DNA of 33,082 nucleotides, from the NCBI GenBank assembly GCA_023416995.1, contig JAEZGI010000065.1, positions 1 through 33,082 of the forward strand, written 5' to 3'. Both the position numbers and the translations under genes were made by a program. Source of the stretch: Bacteroidota bacterium (lineage in GTDB: Bacteria; Bacteroidota; Bacteroidia; Chitinophagales; Chitinophagaceae). Positions 1-7,798 of the stretch are shown here, one piece after another. Each line of letters starts with the position of its first letter. The first letter of the stretch is position 1. The notes under the pieces are model-generated. The model worked only from the letters and a program-made list of their open reading frames with translations. It was not told the DNA's origin and made no database searches.

Positions 1-181
1 GGCCCATTACAATGATGGCACCAATAATCACAACGCCATGTATCGCATTGGCACCACTCATCAGGGGTGTATGTAATACACTTGGCACATGACCAATTAC
101 CTCGATACCAACAAAGATCATCAACGCCACGATGTAAATCATTTGCTCATTGCCAACTATCCAACTGAACACTGCATCCAT
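1..181 (-). CDS. pntAb: NAD(P) transhydrogenase subunit alpha, part 2 (membrane part), partial
   Basis: This is the first 60 codons of a gene that runs off the left edge of the window. The product starts MDAVFSWIVGNEQ and continues with two hydrophobic stretches around the motif GHVPSVLHTPLMSGANAIHG, which is characteristic of the membrane domain of the proton-translocating NAD(P) transhydrogenase alpha subunit. In many bacteria this domain is a separate small protein. The start lies 41 bases downstream of the stop of the gene for the soluble alpha part, on the same strand, so the two are very probably cotranscribed. The beta subunit gene (pntB) is expected beyond the window edge, which I cannot see. 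The complex couples proton entry to hydride transfer from NADH to NADP+. Confidence 0.88.
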   Translation of the reverse strand, partial: MDAVFSWIVGNEQMIYIVALMIFVGIEVIGHVPSVLHTPLMSGANAIHGVVIIGAIIVMG

Positions 182-222
182 AAAGTAAGATTTACGCGGT
201 ATAACCCGCCTGGTTAAATAAG

Positions 223-1377
223 TTAATCAGTTGTATTTAACAATGTTTTTATCCGTTCATGTAATACAACGCCATTGTGCGTAATACAACAACCCAGAAC
301 CAGGTCATCTTCAAAATTGATATTAAGCGTTGCTTCCCGGGTGATAATTAACTGAAGAAAGTTGAAAATATTTTTACCATATAATTTGCTGGCATCGGAA
401 GATAGTTCTGATGCAAGTGCTGAGTTACCAATAATAGAAACACCATTGTAAATCACCGTCTGTTTATTCACCGTCAATTCACTGTTACCACCGGTCGCGG
501 CAGCCAGATCAATGATCACGGAACCTTTTCGCATGCTTTGAATCATCGGTTCTGTGATAAGTATGGGTGCTTTCTTTCCTGGTATCTGTGCAGTGCTGAT
601 CACGATATCTGCCTTTGCAATGCTTTCAGCAATCTTATCTTTCTGCCTTTGCATAAACCCGGCAGTTTGTTCTACCGCGTAACCACCTGCACTTGTGGCG
701 TCAGCGGCTCCTTCTACCTCAATAAATTTTGCACCGAGACTCATCACCTCTTCTTTTACGGCCGGTCTTGTATCAAAAACTTCTACTACTGCACCCAGGC
801 GTTTGGCGGTGGCAATAGCCTGTAATCCGGCCACGCCCGCACCTAAAATCAACACCTTAGCCGGAGGGATACTTCCTGCTGCTGTCATTAACATCGGGAA
901 ATAACGTCCATAGGTATTCGCAGCTGTTAACACTGCTTTGTATCCTGCTATGTTTGCCTGTGAACTGAGTACATCCATACTTTGCGCGCGGGTGGTGCGC
1001 GGTAACATATCGAGACTGAAACTGGTTATATTATTTTCTGCCCATGCCTTCGCAAGCTGCGGTTGAAACAATGGCTGGTAAACACCAAGTATAATTTTGG
1101 AACGAAAAAAGTCCAGTTCGTTGGTTGAAGGAGGATGTATTGCGAGTATGATATCGGCCGCAGCAATTACCTGTTCCCTGCTGGTAACAAACGCACCTGC
1201 CAGTGCATAATCGCCGTCTGCAGCAAAAGCCCTTTCGCCGGCGCCGGTTTCAACAGTTACCTGCACACCTTTTTTAACAATTGCTGCAGCCAACTCTGGC
1301 AGAACTGAAACCCTTGATTCTTCGGAAGGTTCCCTGAGTACGCCGATATTCATAGACTTAATGGATGTTGATGCCAT
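223..1377 (-). CDS. pntAa: NAD(P) transhydrogenase subunit alpha, part 1 (soluble NAD-binding part)
   Basis: The 384-residue product is the NAD(H)-binding domain I of the proton-translocating transhydrogenase, related to alanine dehydrogenase. The N-terminus IGVLREPSEESRVSVLPE is the family signature. The Rossmann motif VLILGAGVAGLQAIATAKRLG lies near residue 175, and the stretch around SAGGYA (about 230) followed by IPGKKAPILI fits the mobile loop region that closes over the nucleotide. The membrane part follows as a separate gene 41 bases downstream. The start at 1377 is ATG; a second ATG at 1353 begins MNIGVLREP, which matches the usual family start equally well, so the first eight residues are uncertain. 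A near-match to the -7 box (AATATTTG on the minus strand) sits 8 bases upstream of 1377. Confidence 0.95.
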   Translation of the reverse strand: MASTSIKSMNIGVLREPSEESRVSVLPELAAAIVKKGVQVTVETGAGERAFAADGDYALAGAFVTSREQVIAAADIILAIHPPSTNELDFFRSKIILGVYQPLFQPQLAKAWAENNITSFSLDMLPRTTRAQSMDVLSSQANIAGYKAVLTAANTYGRYFPMLMTAAGSIPPAKVLILGAGVAGLQAIATAKRLGAVVEVFDTRPAVKEEVMSLGAKFIEVEGAADATSAGGYAVEQTAGFMQRQKDKIAESIAKADIVISTAQIPGKKAPILITEPMIQSMRKGSVIIDLAAATGGNSELTVNKQTVIYNGVSIIGNSALASELSSDASKLYGKNIFNFLQLIITREATLNINFEDDLVLGCCITHNGVVLHERIKTLLNTTD

Positions 1378-1413
1378 TAAGGTAGCAAATATTATCTGTA
1401 GTGTGTAGTGGGG

Positions 1414-2211
1414 TCAGAATCTTATCGCAAAGTGTTGCGGTACCCGGAACTCCTTTCTGAAAAAAAGCACACCTATAAAAAACAGGTCGATGGACAGGGT
1501 GACCCGTGGATGACTACGGCACTCTCTCCATGCGCGCTCCATTTCTGCGCTCCAGTGAATGTCGTCCAGTACAACGACCGTATATTCATGAAGATGCGGC
1601 AACATCAAATCCAGGTAGCGCATCGTTGGTTCGTAACGGTGATTGCCATCCATAAATACAAAATCAAGCTTATTAGTCCGTGTCAGAAGACCGGGCAACA
1701 TTTCATCAAAACTTCCCGTTACCTGCGTTATGTTTTTGAGCTTCAATTCTTCAAATACCTGCGTTGCAACTTCTGCCACTGCGGGTGCACCCTCCACAGT
1801 GATAACATTAGCGTCCTTAGCTGCTGAAGCAAGATAAGCAGTGGTGATACCAAGTGAGGTGCCCAGTTCAAGAATGGTTGATGGCCGGTATGCCTTTATC
1901 ATCCGGTATAATAGCGATGCATATTTTGGTGATTTCAGTGCTGCTGATGCTATGCTACTGACGCGACGTTCTTTATGGTTTCCATTAACCGAGCCGGCGC
2001 CAAAATCAGTTACCTGCAATAACTTCTGATCTTCGAGTAAGCGGCTGCGATGTAATTCTATTTGTTTGTAATCTCCATAATCTGAAGTGTCACGCAATAC
2101 AAATTTGATAAAGTCAAAAACAAAGGGCGAATGAACACCGTGACCACGCGAATTCGCTGCGCCGAGATACCAGGCAATATATTTTGCTGCTAATACAGAT
2201 CGGGAATACAT
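1414..2211 (-). CDS. class I SAM-dependent methyltransferase
   Basis: The 265-residue product has a Rossmann-type methyltransferase core. Motif I is ILELGTSLGITTAYLA (about residues 113-128), an acidic residue that could bind the SAM ribose sits in VITVEGAP, and DFVFMDGNHRYEPT and VVVLDDIHWS follow as the later core strands. This pattern resembles the O-methyltransferase / Methyltransf_24 group. The N-terminal HGVHSPFVFDF segment recurs, from memory, in Bacteroidota homologues. The substrate cannot be deduced. The start codon is 2 bases after the folA stop, so it is the last gene of a thyA-folA operon and is probably translationally coupled to folA. A link to folate or thymidylate metabolism is only guilt by association. 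Confidence 0.88.
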   Translation of the reverse strand: MYSRSVLAAKYIAWYLGAANSRGHGVHSPFVFDFIKFVLRDTSDYGDYKQIELHRSRLLEDQKLLQVTDFGAGSVNGNHKERRVSSIASAALKSPKYASLLYRMIKAYRPSTILELGTSLGITTAYLASAAKDANVITVEGAPAVAEVATQVFEELKLKNITQVTGSFDEMLPGLLTRTNKLDFVFMDGNHRYEPTMRYLDLMLPHLHEYTVVVLDDIHWSAEMERAWRECRSHPRVTLSIDLFFIGVLFFRKEFRVPQHFAIRF

Positions 2212-2213
2212 GG

Positions 2214-2711
2214 TTACTTGGTACGGTTAGATTCCCAGACCTCTATCGTAAATGGGTAAGCGTGTTTTTCATCCTTTGGAAAATCCACAGCATATTGAAG
2301 TTTCCATGAAGCATCGAGCTTTGGGAAATAAGTGTCGCCTTCAAGGTTTGCGTGTACCCGGGTAAGATGAATCTTATGAGCATGGTTGATGGCCTGGGCG
2401 TAAATCTCACCACCGCCAAGCACAAACACTTCACGCGTATCTGCAGCTTCTGCCGCTTTATAAGCGGCCGCAAGGTCATTAACTACTACAACTCCTTCCG
2501 GTTGCCAGTCTTTCTTGCGGGTGATGACTATGTTGTACCGTCCGTTCAGCGGTTTTCCAAGAGATTCGAATGTTTTCCTTCCCATCACCACCGGCATGGC
2601 CCAGGTTACATTTTTAAAGTATTTCAAATCCTGAGGCAGGTGCCAGAGCAACTGGTTGTTCTTTCCTATAACATTGTTATCTGATGCGGCTACAACTAGG
2701 CTGATAATCAT
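2214..2711 (-). CDS. folA: dihydrofolate reductase
   Basis: The 165-residue product is a normal-length bacterial type I dihydrofolate reductase, which reduces dihydrofolate to tetrahydrofolate with NADPH. Visible family features are the start MIISLVVAASDNNVIGKNN, the Met20-loop region LLWHLPQDLKYFK with the active-site acidic residue (the D of PQDL), MPVVMGRKTFESLGKPL for NADPH contacts, NIVITRKKDW, VFVLGGGEIYAQAI with the GGG nucleotide motif, and LTRVHANLEGDTYFP near the C-terminus. It lies 27 bases downstream of thyA. This is functionally sensible because thymidylate synthase turns methylene-tetrahydrofolate into the dihydrofolate that this enzyme recycles. The downstream methyltransferase starts 2 bases after its stop. 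Confidence 0.97.
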   Translation of the reverse strand: MIISLVVAASDNNVIGKNNQLLWHLPQDLKYFKNVTWAMPVVMGRKTFESLGKPLNGRYNIVITRKKDWQPEGVVVVNDLAAAYKAAEAADTREVFVLGGGEIYAQAINHAHKIHLTRVHANLEGDTYFPKLDASWKLQYAVDFPKDEKHAYPFTIEVWESNRTK

Positions 2712-2738
2712 TCCATGCTAATTAAATGAACGAATAGT

Positions 2739-3554
2739 TTATACTGCCACTGGCGCTTTGATTGCCGGATGCGATTGATAGTTTTCAAGCGTGAAATCGC
2801 TGAACGTAAAATCTTCGAGTTTGCGGATCTGGGGATTAAGCTTCATTAAGGGCAAAGGAAAGGGTGAACGGGTAAGTTGCAGCTTTGCCTGTTCGATATG
2901 GTTATTATACAAATGCACGTCACCGAATGTGTGCACAAAATCGCCTGGCAGCATATCGCATACCTGTGCGATCATCATGGTAAGCAAAGCATAAGATGCT
3001 ATATTGAAGGGTACACCCAGGAATACATCGGCTGAACGCTGGTACAACTGGCAACTTAACCGCGGTTTATCCCCTTCAGAAGTTGCAGGTGTTACATAGA
3101 ACTGGAACATAGTGTGACAGGGCATTAGGGCCATCTGGTTCAGTTCTGCCACGTTCCAAGCGCTCACGATGATGCGGCGGCTGTCCGGATTCGTTTTAAG
3201 CTGATGAATAACTTCTTTCACCTGGTCATAAACCTTGCCGTCTGCACCTTGCCAGCTTCGCCATTGTTTTCCATACACAGGTCCAAGGTCACCATTTTCA
3301 TCGGCCCATTCATTCCAGATGCTCACACCATTTTCGCGGAGATAAGCAATATTCGTTTCTCCCTTCAGGAACCAAAGCAGTTCGTGAATGATACTTTTGA
3401 GATGAAGTTTTTTCGTAGTTATCAGGGGGAAACCTTTTTCAAGGTCAAACCGCAGTTGATGTCCGAATACGGAGATCGTTCCCGTGCCGGTGCGGTCAGT
3501 TTTTGCCGCGCCTTTATTAATGATGTGTTCAACCAGGTCAAGATACTGTTGCAT
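2739..3554 (-). CDS. thyA: thymidylate synthase
   Basis: The 271-residue product is a folate-dependent thymidylate synthase that makes dTMP from dUMP. It has the phosphate-binding DRTGTGT motif (residues 20-26), the FPLITTKK segment, the active-site loop LMPCHTMFQFYV with the nucleophile at Cys146, the SRRIIVSAWN arginine motif (125-134), RSADVFLGVPFNIASYALL and the dUMP-binding FGDVHLYNNHIEQ. Length and residue numbering agree closely with the E. coli enzyme. It is the first gene of a thyA-folA-methyltransferase operon. A weak -7-like box (TAAATTG) lies just upstream of the ATG, and I see no clear -33 element. Confidence 0.97.
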   Translation of the reverse strand: MQQYLDLVEHIINKGAAKTDRTGTGTISVFGHQLRFDLEKGFPLITTKKLHLKSIIHELLWFLKGETNIAYLRENGVSIWNEWADENGDLGPVYGKQWRSWQGADGKVYDQVKEVIHQLKTNPDSRRIIVSAWNVAELNQMALMPCHTMFQFYVTPATSEGDKPRLSCQLYQRSADVFLGVPFNIASYALLTMMIAQVCDMLPGDFVHTFGDVHLYNNHIEQAKLQLTRSPFPLPLMKLNPQIRKLEDFTFSDFTLENYQSHPAIKAPVAV

Positions 3555-3613
3555 GGACGCAATTTAAAACAAGCAGCCTGAATTGGCAGACACCCTTTTT
3601 GGTTGGGGATAAG

Positions 3614-4330
3614 TTATTTGGATTCCAGCACCGGTGTTTTAGATTCCTGGGTCCGTGGGGCAGGATCGGTGTTTATATCTCCCGAAAGCAGCTTTAAGCT
3701 TTGTGTATGCTGGGCCTGGAGTTGTTGAAGACTTGCCTCCAGCCGTTGTATCGTGGTTTGTTGCAGTTCTTTTTCAATTTTTAGCTGCGAACACAAAGCT
3801 TCGGAGTCATCGAGCAGCAGCCTGGTATGTGAAAACGCAGCAGACATCTTTTCAAGACTCTCACCTTGTTCCCGGAACTGGTGTTCCAGCTCATGGTACG
3901 ATTTGATCCGTGACTCAAGTTGCTGCTGCAAAAACTGCACATGGGTCTTTTGCTCCGCCACCAGGTCCTGTAACCAGGCGGCATCTTTCACATCAGCCGG
4001 TTGTTCCTGAAGCGGCTCAATGGCAGCCAGTGGAGGCGCGACGGCTATCTCTCCCGGATCTTTTGCAAAAGTGAGTGCCTGTTGCAGGTCACGAATACGG
4101 CGTTTATAGTGATGTACCTCCTTCTGAAGTTTGGCAACCAATGAAATATCCACCTCAGCAACTGGCGGCACTTCCGGGTGCTCGTCGCTGATCAGGGCAT
4201 TTTTCTTCTTCTGCCTGTAATGCAGAATCGTTGTTACCACCAGTGAAACCAGCACCAGGGGCACAGCGATCCATAACACTATTTTGAGAAATAAGGCGAA
4301 TTCATGAAAAGATGCCAGCAATATTACCAT
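3614..4330 (-). CDS. membrane-anchored coiled-coil protein of unknown function
   Basis: The product has 238 residues. One hydrophobic segment lies near the N-terminus (about residues 11-36, ALFLKIVLWIAVPLVLVSLV) and is followed by the basic stretch HYRQKKK, which suggests a single-pass protein with a cytoplasmic body. Residues about 64-88 (LVAKLQKEVHHYKRRIRDLQ) and about 125-220 have heptad-like leucine and glutamine spacing and a high Q/E/L/K content typical of coiled coils. The middle is proline- and alanine-rich. I recognise no enzymatic motif and no family. It is a single gene upstream of thyA on the same strand with a 59-base gap. A TATTTTG element about 36 bases upstream of the start could be a degenerate -7 box. 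Confidence 0.75.
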   Translation of the reverse strand: MVILLASFHEFALFLKIVLWIAVPLVLVSLVVTTILHYRQKKKNALISDEHPEVPPVAEVDISLVAKLQKEVHHYKRRIRDLQQALTFAKDPGEIAVAPPLAAIEPLQEQPADVKDAAWLQDLVAEQKTHVQFLQQQLESRIKSYHELEHQFREQGESLEKMSAAFSHTRLLLDDSEALCSQLKIEKELQQTTIQRLEASLQQLQAQHTQSLKLLSGDINTDPAPRTQESKTPVLESK

Positions 4331-4439
4331 CGATATTGTTGTTTAAGGTAGTCTGTTAGGGGGTACAAAATAGGAACCAAATTGCAGCCGCTGGTCCTTC
4401 CGGCGCAATTTTAAGTAAATGTTTGCAGCTATGCAAGCA

Positions 4440-5180
4440 TCACTTTGCCAATGATGGCCGGCTCCAGACTTCATGAATGGGTTCTCCCCTGGAACTCAAC
4501 CCCTTATGTATCCATTTCCCGCTCTCAACCGCACCGTCAAAAGTAAGCGAGGCCCCAACCCTGCTGCTATCGCGAGAGAAAAACTCGATGTGTTCAGTGT
4601 ATTTTCCATTTGCAAAGGTGTATTTCCCACCCCCGGTGCCGGAAAACTCTTTGGTTTCCGTGTTAATTGCGGCCCATTGAAAACGGGTGCCCGAAAGAAT
4701 TTTTATGGTTTTCCTCGCGCCGGGACGCATTTCGTTCATTTTTCCGTTCTGAACGCGGCCGGTGATCTGCCAATTTCCGGCAAGGGCGCCCTTGCCCTCA
4801 TCCAGTCTTGCCCAGGTGGTTGAGTTTCCACCCATGCCGGTGGTAAGCACCCCGTTTTTGATGGAATAAGGATAACTCGCTTTCGTACCCACCTCATCTT
4901 TGTTGGGAGTACTGAATTCGAAATTAATGTTCAGCTTGTCGCCGGTGGCTTCGCAGGTACCACCACGTGTGGCTATAAATTGTTTTCTGTCGAATGAGTA
5001 AGATGTGTGGGTTACATACCCATCTACAAAAATAAGAACCTGTTCACCGGTTTGGCCGGTAGATAACCAGGCCCCGGTAAGTGCAGCCGGCAATTCAGCC
5101 TGGCGGGCCGTAAAGCTGTTTCCGAACAACAGGATGGATGCGAACACAGCAAGTGTGCTTAAAGATCTTTTTGTTGGCAT
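4440..5180 (-). CDS. secreted protein of unknown function
   Basis: I place the start at the ATG at 5180 (246 residues, MPTKRSLSTLAVFASILLFG), because an exact TATCTTTG promoter box lies at 5208-5215 and any start further upstream would fall before the expected transcription start. The N-terminus is a signal peptide ending around SFTARQA. The mature part is rich in beta-strand patterns and contains two similar-looking halves built around short GxW and GKY turns (for example GAWLSTGQTGEQVLIFVDGY and GGKYTFANGKYTEHIEFFSR). It looks like a lipocalin-like or small beta-barrel secreted protein, but this is a structural impression and not a family assignment. Confidence 0.75.
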   Translation of the reverse strand: MPTKRSLSTLAVFASILLFGNSFTARQAELPAALTGAWLSTGQTGEQVLIFVDGYVTHTSYSFDRKQFIATRGGTCEATGDKLNINFEFSTPNKDEVGTKASYPYSIKNGVLTTGMGGNSTTWARLDEGKGALAGNWQITGRVQNGKMNEMRPGARKTIKILSGTRFQWAAINTETKEFSGTGGGKYTFANGKYTEHIEFFSRDSSRVGASLTFDGAVESGKWIHKGLSSRGEPIHEVWSRPSLAK

Positions 5181-5207
5181 AACAATCGTTTTGAGTAACC
5201 GAAAGTT

Positions 5208-5215
5208 CAAAGATA
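5208..5215 (-). promoter_or_regulatory. -7 promoter box (TATCTTTG) of the secreted protein gene
   Basis: The minus strand reads TATCTTTG, an exact match to the Bacteroidota -7 consensus TAnnTTTG. The predicted transcription start would be near 5201, giving a leader of about 20 bases to the ATG at 5180. No convincing -33 TTTG element is visible at the expected distance. Confidence 0.55.
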
Positions 5216-5271
5216 GGGAAATCCCCCTGCTGGGACGGCGATAGGTATGATAGAAAAAATGTGGAAGAATG

Positions 5272-5346
5272 TGGACCGCACTGGATTCGAACCAGTGACC
5301 CCTACTCTGTCAAAGTAATGCTCTAAACCAACTGAGCTAGCGGTCC
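5272..5346 (-). tRNA. tRNA-Val(GAC)
   Basis: On the minus strand the sequence folds as a complete cloverleaf. The 7-bp acceptor stem is GGACCGC / GCGGTCC with discriminator A. The D arm reads GCTC...GAGC, and the anticodon stem TTACT / AGTAG (one G-T pair) closes a 7-base loop TTGACAG with anticodon GAC. A T arm with TTCGAAT follows. The anticodon GAC reads the valine codons GUC and GUU. The 3' CCA is not encoded (ACA follows the acceptor stem), so it must be added after transcription. A TATATTTG promoter box lies just upstream, and a short T-run (5254-5259) lies downstream. Confidence 0.95.
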
Positions 5347-5360
5347 TTTATGGCAGGCGG

Positions 5361-5368
5361 CAAATATA
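5361..5368 (-). promoter_or_regulatory. -7 promoter box (TATATTTG) of tRNA-Val
   Basis: The minus strand carries TATATTTG, an exact TAnnTTTG match, 14 bases upstream of the mature tRNA 5' end. The expected transcription start is therefore only a few bases before the tRNA. No clear -33 element is visible. Confidence 0.55.
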
Positions 5369-5388
5369 AAAGATTATGGTGAAAGGAA

Positions 5389-6612
5389 TTATCTGCGCGA
5401 CTGTCTTCTTTTTAATTCTTTCCTGATAAGTCCAAGTTCTCTTCCGGTTTGGCCCGAGACGGAACTATTCTCCTGTGCCCGACGCATGAGGTAGGGTATC
5501 ACATCATTTATGGGGCCGAAAGGCAGGTACTTGCTTACATGACAACCGGCACGCGCTAGATTGAAAGTGATATTATCACTCATCCCATACAACTGCGAGA
5601 AATGAATATGGTCATGATTCACCGGAATGCCTTTGTTAACCAGCAGATTCACTGCATGCATGTTGCTGTACTCATTATGCGATGCGATGATCAGCGCAAG
5701 TTTGTCTATGTTGTTGATGCAATATTCAACCGCCTCATTGTAATCACTATCGGTTGCAGTTTTATCAGGTTGTATCGGTGATGGGTAACCGAAATCATCG
5801 GCGCGGCGTCGTTCCTTCTCCATATAGGCACCGCGAACCAGCTTAAGACCAGGAACAAATCCAGCCTCCACTGCTTTTTCAACAGATGCTTTCATAAAGG
5901 CGAGCCGGTCGTGCCGGTAAAGTTGAATTGTATTGTAAACGATCACATTTTCGCGGTTGAACCTGGCCATCATCTGCATGGTAAGTGCATCCACCGGATC
6001 CTGTATCCATGATTCTTCTGCATCTACCAGCACACCAACTTTGCCGGCGGCCGCTGCTGATATTATCTTTTCCATACGGGCCACTACCCGCTCCCATTCT
6101 GCCAGTTCAGCTGCATCCAGCACCCCGGTATGCACCGTGCCTTCGAAACCACTTTTTTCAGTAGCTGCGGCATCGAGTTTTTCCAGCAGGCTGAAGCGCG
6201 CGAAGCCGGTAACCTTGATACTCATAAAGGGAATATTAGGTTGGGTTGCTGCATATTGAATAACCCGGATAAACTCATCACAGGCATGATCAAAACTGGC
6301 TTCACCTTCCTTTCCCTCTACTCCATAATCAAGTATCACCTGAACGCCATACTCTCCGAGTTTGTCTGCCACTGTTGCGGTGTCTGCTAGCGTTTCCCCA
6401 CCAACAAACTGCCGGAATATTGTATTGCGGATCAATCCTTTTACGGGGAGACCAATCTTTATGGCCAAAGGTGTAAGGCGGGTTCCCAGCTTAACCAGGG
6501 GACCTATGCCCATAGAAGAAAAAAGGAAGGAGGCTTTTTTTAATTCTTTATCGCTTTTGTAAGCAAACGCGTACTCGGTATTATCGAATGAAATTTTCGG
6601 GTGAGCCTCCAT
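5389..6612 (-). CDS. proline dehydrogenase
   Basis: The product (407 residues from the ATG at 6612) is a stand-alone FAD-dependent proline dehydrogenase that oxidises proline to pyrroline-5-carboxylate, the first step of proline catabolism. Diagnostic segments are LDYGVEGKEGE, GVLVDAEESWIQD, GLKLVRGAYMEKERRRA with the conserved RGAY substrate-site motif, IASHNEYS, and FGPINDVIPYLMRRAQENSS with paired arginines for the proline carboxylate. The P5C dehydrogenase half found in PutA fusions is absent. I chose 6612 (MEAHPKISFDNTEYAF) over an upstream in-frame ATG at 6675, because a promoter box at 6634-6641 lies between the two and the family usually begins with a similar ISFDNTE segment. The gene is divergent from the dipeptide epimerase. 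Confidence 0.95.
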   Translation of the reverse strand: MEAHPKISFDNTEYAFAYKSDKELKKASFLFSSMGIGPLVKLGTRLTPLAIKIGLPVKGLIRNTIFRQFVGGETLADTATVADKLGEYGVQVILDYGVEGKEGEASFDHACDEFIRVIQYAATQPNIPFMSIKVTGFARFSLLEKLDAAATEKSGFEGTVHTGVLDAAELAEWERVVARMEKIISAAAAGKVGVLVDAEESWIQDPVDALTMQMMARFNRENVIVYNTIQLYRHDRLAFMKASVEKAVEAGFVPGLKLVRGAYMEKERRRADDFGYPSPIQPDKTATDSDYNEAVEYCINNIDKLALIIASHNEYSNMHAVNLLVNKGIPVNHDHIHFSQLYGMSDNITFNLARAGCHVSKYLPFGPINDVIPYLMRRAQENSSVSGQTGRELGLIRKELKRRQSRR

Positions 6613-6633
6613 ACTGGTTAATAGATTGAGCCG

Positions 6634-6641
6634 CAAAAGTA
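6634..6641 (-). promoter_or_regulatory. -7 promoter box (TACTTTTG) of proline dehydrogenase
   Basis: The minus strand has TACTTTTG, an exact TAnnTTTG match, 21 bases upstream of the chosen start at 6612. It is half of a compact divergent promoter region (6613-6697) shared with the dipeptide epimerase. No -33 element is obvious. Confidence 0.55.
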
Positions 6642-6658
6642 AGTCAGAATTATCATGA

Positions 6659-6692
6659 TTTGTGGATTTATACAAAGGGAACTATACCTTCG
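6659..6692 (+). promoter_or_regulatory. promoter of the dipeptide epimerase-thioesterase pair
   Basis: TTTG at 6659-6662 is followed after 22 bases by TACCTTCG at 6685-6692, which matches the -7 consensus TAnnTTTG at all but one position. The ATG at 6698 begins only 5 bases after the box, so transcription should start at or very near the start codon. Confidence 0.5.
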
Positions 6693-6697
6693 CAGCC

Positions 6698-7798
6698 ATG
6701 AAGATTACCCATACCGAGATATTCAAATTCAGCATCCGGATGCATCCCTTCACGATTGCCACAGGCACTATGCATTTTGCACAAAACCTGTTCATCCGTG
6801 TACATACGGATGAAGGAATCTATGGTGTTGGCGAATGTTCGGCTTTCCCGATGATCGTAGGGGAAACCCAGGCTACCTGTTTTGAAATGGCAAGAGATTT
6901 TGCCGGTATCTGGAAAGGGAAAAATGCCCTCGATATTGAAGAACGTATGGCTGAATTACACCTGGCCACAGCCTTCAATGCTACTGCGAAAAGTGCTTTT
7001 GATATGGCGCTTTATGATCTTGCTGCAAAACGGGCCAACCTGCCCTTGTACAGTTATCTTGGTGGCAACAGCGAAAAAAAACTGGAAACAGACATCACGG
7101 TTGGCATCGGATCCCCGGCAGTAATGGCACAACAGGCCGCGGCATTTATTCGCGATGGTTTTAGAATCATCAAGGTAAAACTCGGTAAAGATGCTGCAAC
7201 CGATATAGAAAGAATAAGACAGATCCGTTCTGCCATACCCGACGAGATTGTGTTGCGACTGGACGCGAACCAGGGTTGGAGTTTTGAAGATGCCGCAGCC
7301 GTCCTGACCGCACTCAGCGACGCTAATGTCGCTTTTTGCGAGCAGCCCATGCGCAGCTGGAACGACCATCTGCTACCTGAACTCCGCAAACGTTCACCAA
7401 TACCGATAATGGCTGATGAAAGCGTTTTCAATCACCATGATGCGACCCGCCTTATACGCGAAGGCGCGTGCGATTATGTAAACATCAAATTGGCAAAGTC
7501 CGGCGGTATCCTGGAAGCCTTGAAGATCAACGCCATCTGCGGGGAAAATAACATTCCCTGTATGATGGGTGGTATGCTTGAAAGCCGGGTGGCGCTTTCT
7601 GCTTTTGCACATCTTGCACTTGCCTGTGATAACATCATTTTTAATGATATGGATACCTGTATGCTTGGTCACCTCGAAGATCCTGTTACCGGTGGCGTAA
7701 AATATAATGGCTATTATGTAGAAGTGCCGGCCACTCCCGGCATCGGTGCTGATGCCAGTGAAGACTTTTTAGAAACCCTTGAAAAAATTACAGTTTAA
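6698..7798 (+). CDS. L-Ala-D/L-Glu (dipeptide) epimerase
   Basis: The 366-residue product belongs to the enolase superfamily, muconate lactonizing subgroup. The catalytic lysine pair is in IIKVKLGKD (Lys159 and Lys161). The metal ligands are in RLDANQGW (Asp189), CEQPM (Glu215) and MADESVF (Asp240), and the second catalytic lysine is in VNIKLAKSGG (Lys264). The C-terminal FNDMDT fits the Asp-x-Asp motif of dipeptide epimerases, which grip the dipeptide amino group. The likely role is epimerisation of L-Ala-D-Glu or related dipeptides from recycled murein. The ATG at 6698 starts MKITHTEIFKF, the normal first strand; an upstream in-frame ATG at 6662 would lie inside the promoter. The stop overlaps the next start by one base (TAATG). 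Confidence 0.9.
   Translation: MKITHTEIFKFSIRMHPFTIATGTMHFAQNLFIRVHTDEGIYGVGECSAFPMIVGETQATCFEMARDFAGIWKGKNALDIEERMAELHLATAFNATAKSAFDMALYDLAAKRANLPLYSYLGGNSEKKLETDITVGIGSPAVMAQQAAAFIRDGFRIIKVKLGKDAATDIERIRQIRSAIPDEIVLRLDANQGWSFEDAAAVLTALSDANVAFCEQPMRSWNDHLLPELRKRSPIPIMADESVFNHHDATRLIREGACDYVNIKLAKSGGILEALKINAICGENNIPCMMGGMLESRVALSAFAHLALACDNIIFNDMDTCMLGHLEDPVTGGVKYNGYYVEVPATPGIGADASEDFLETLEKITV

Noticed and set aside
1408..1827. Plus-strand reading frame of 139 codons opposite the methyltransferase
   Set aside because: It lies fully antisense to a gene with clear methyltransferase motifs, has no promoter box and resembles no protein family.
5220..5271. Direct repeat GTGGAAGAATGTGGA next to the tRNA as an integration scar
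   Set aside because: It is only a short overlap of GTGGA-type words beside the tRNA 3' end. No duplicated tRNA 3' segment and no integrase or foreign genes are nearby.
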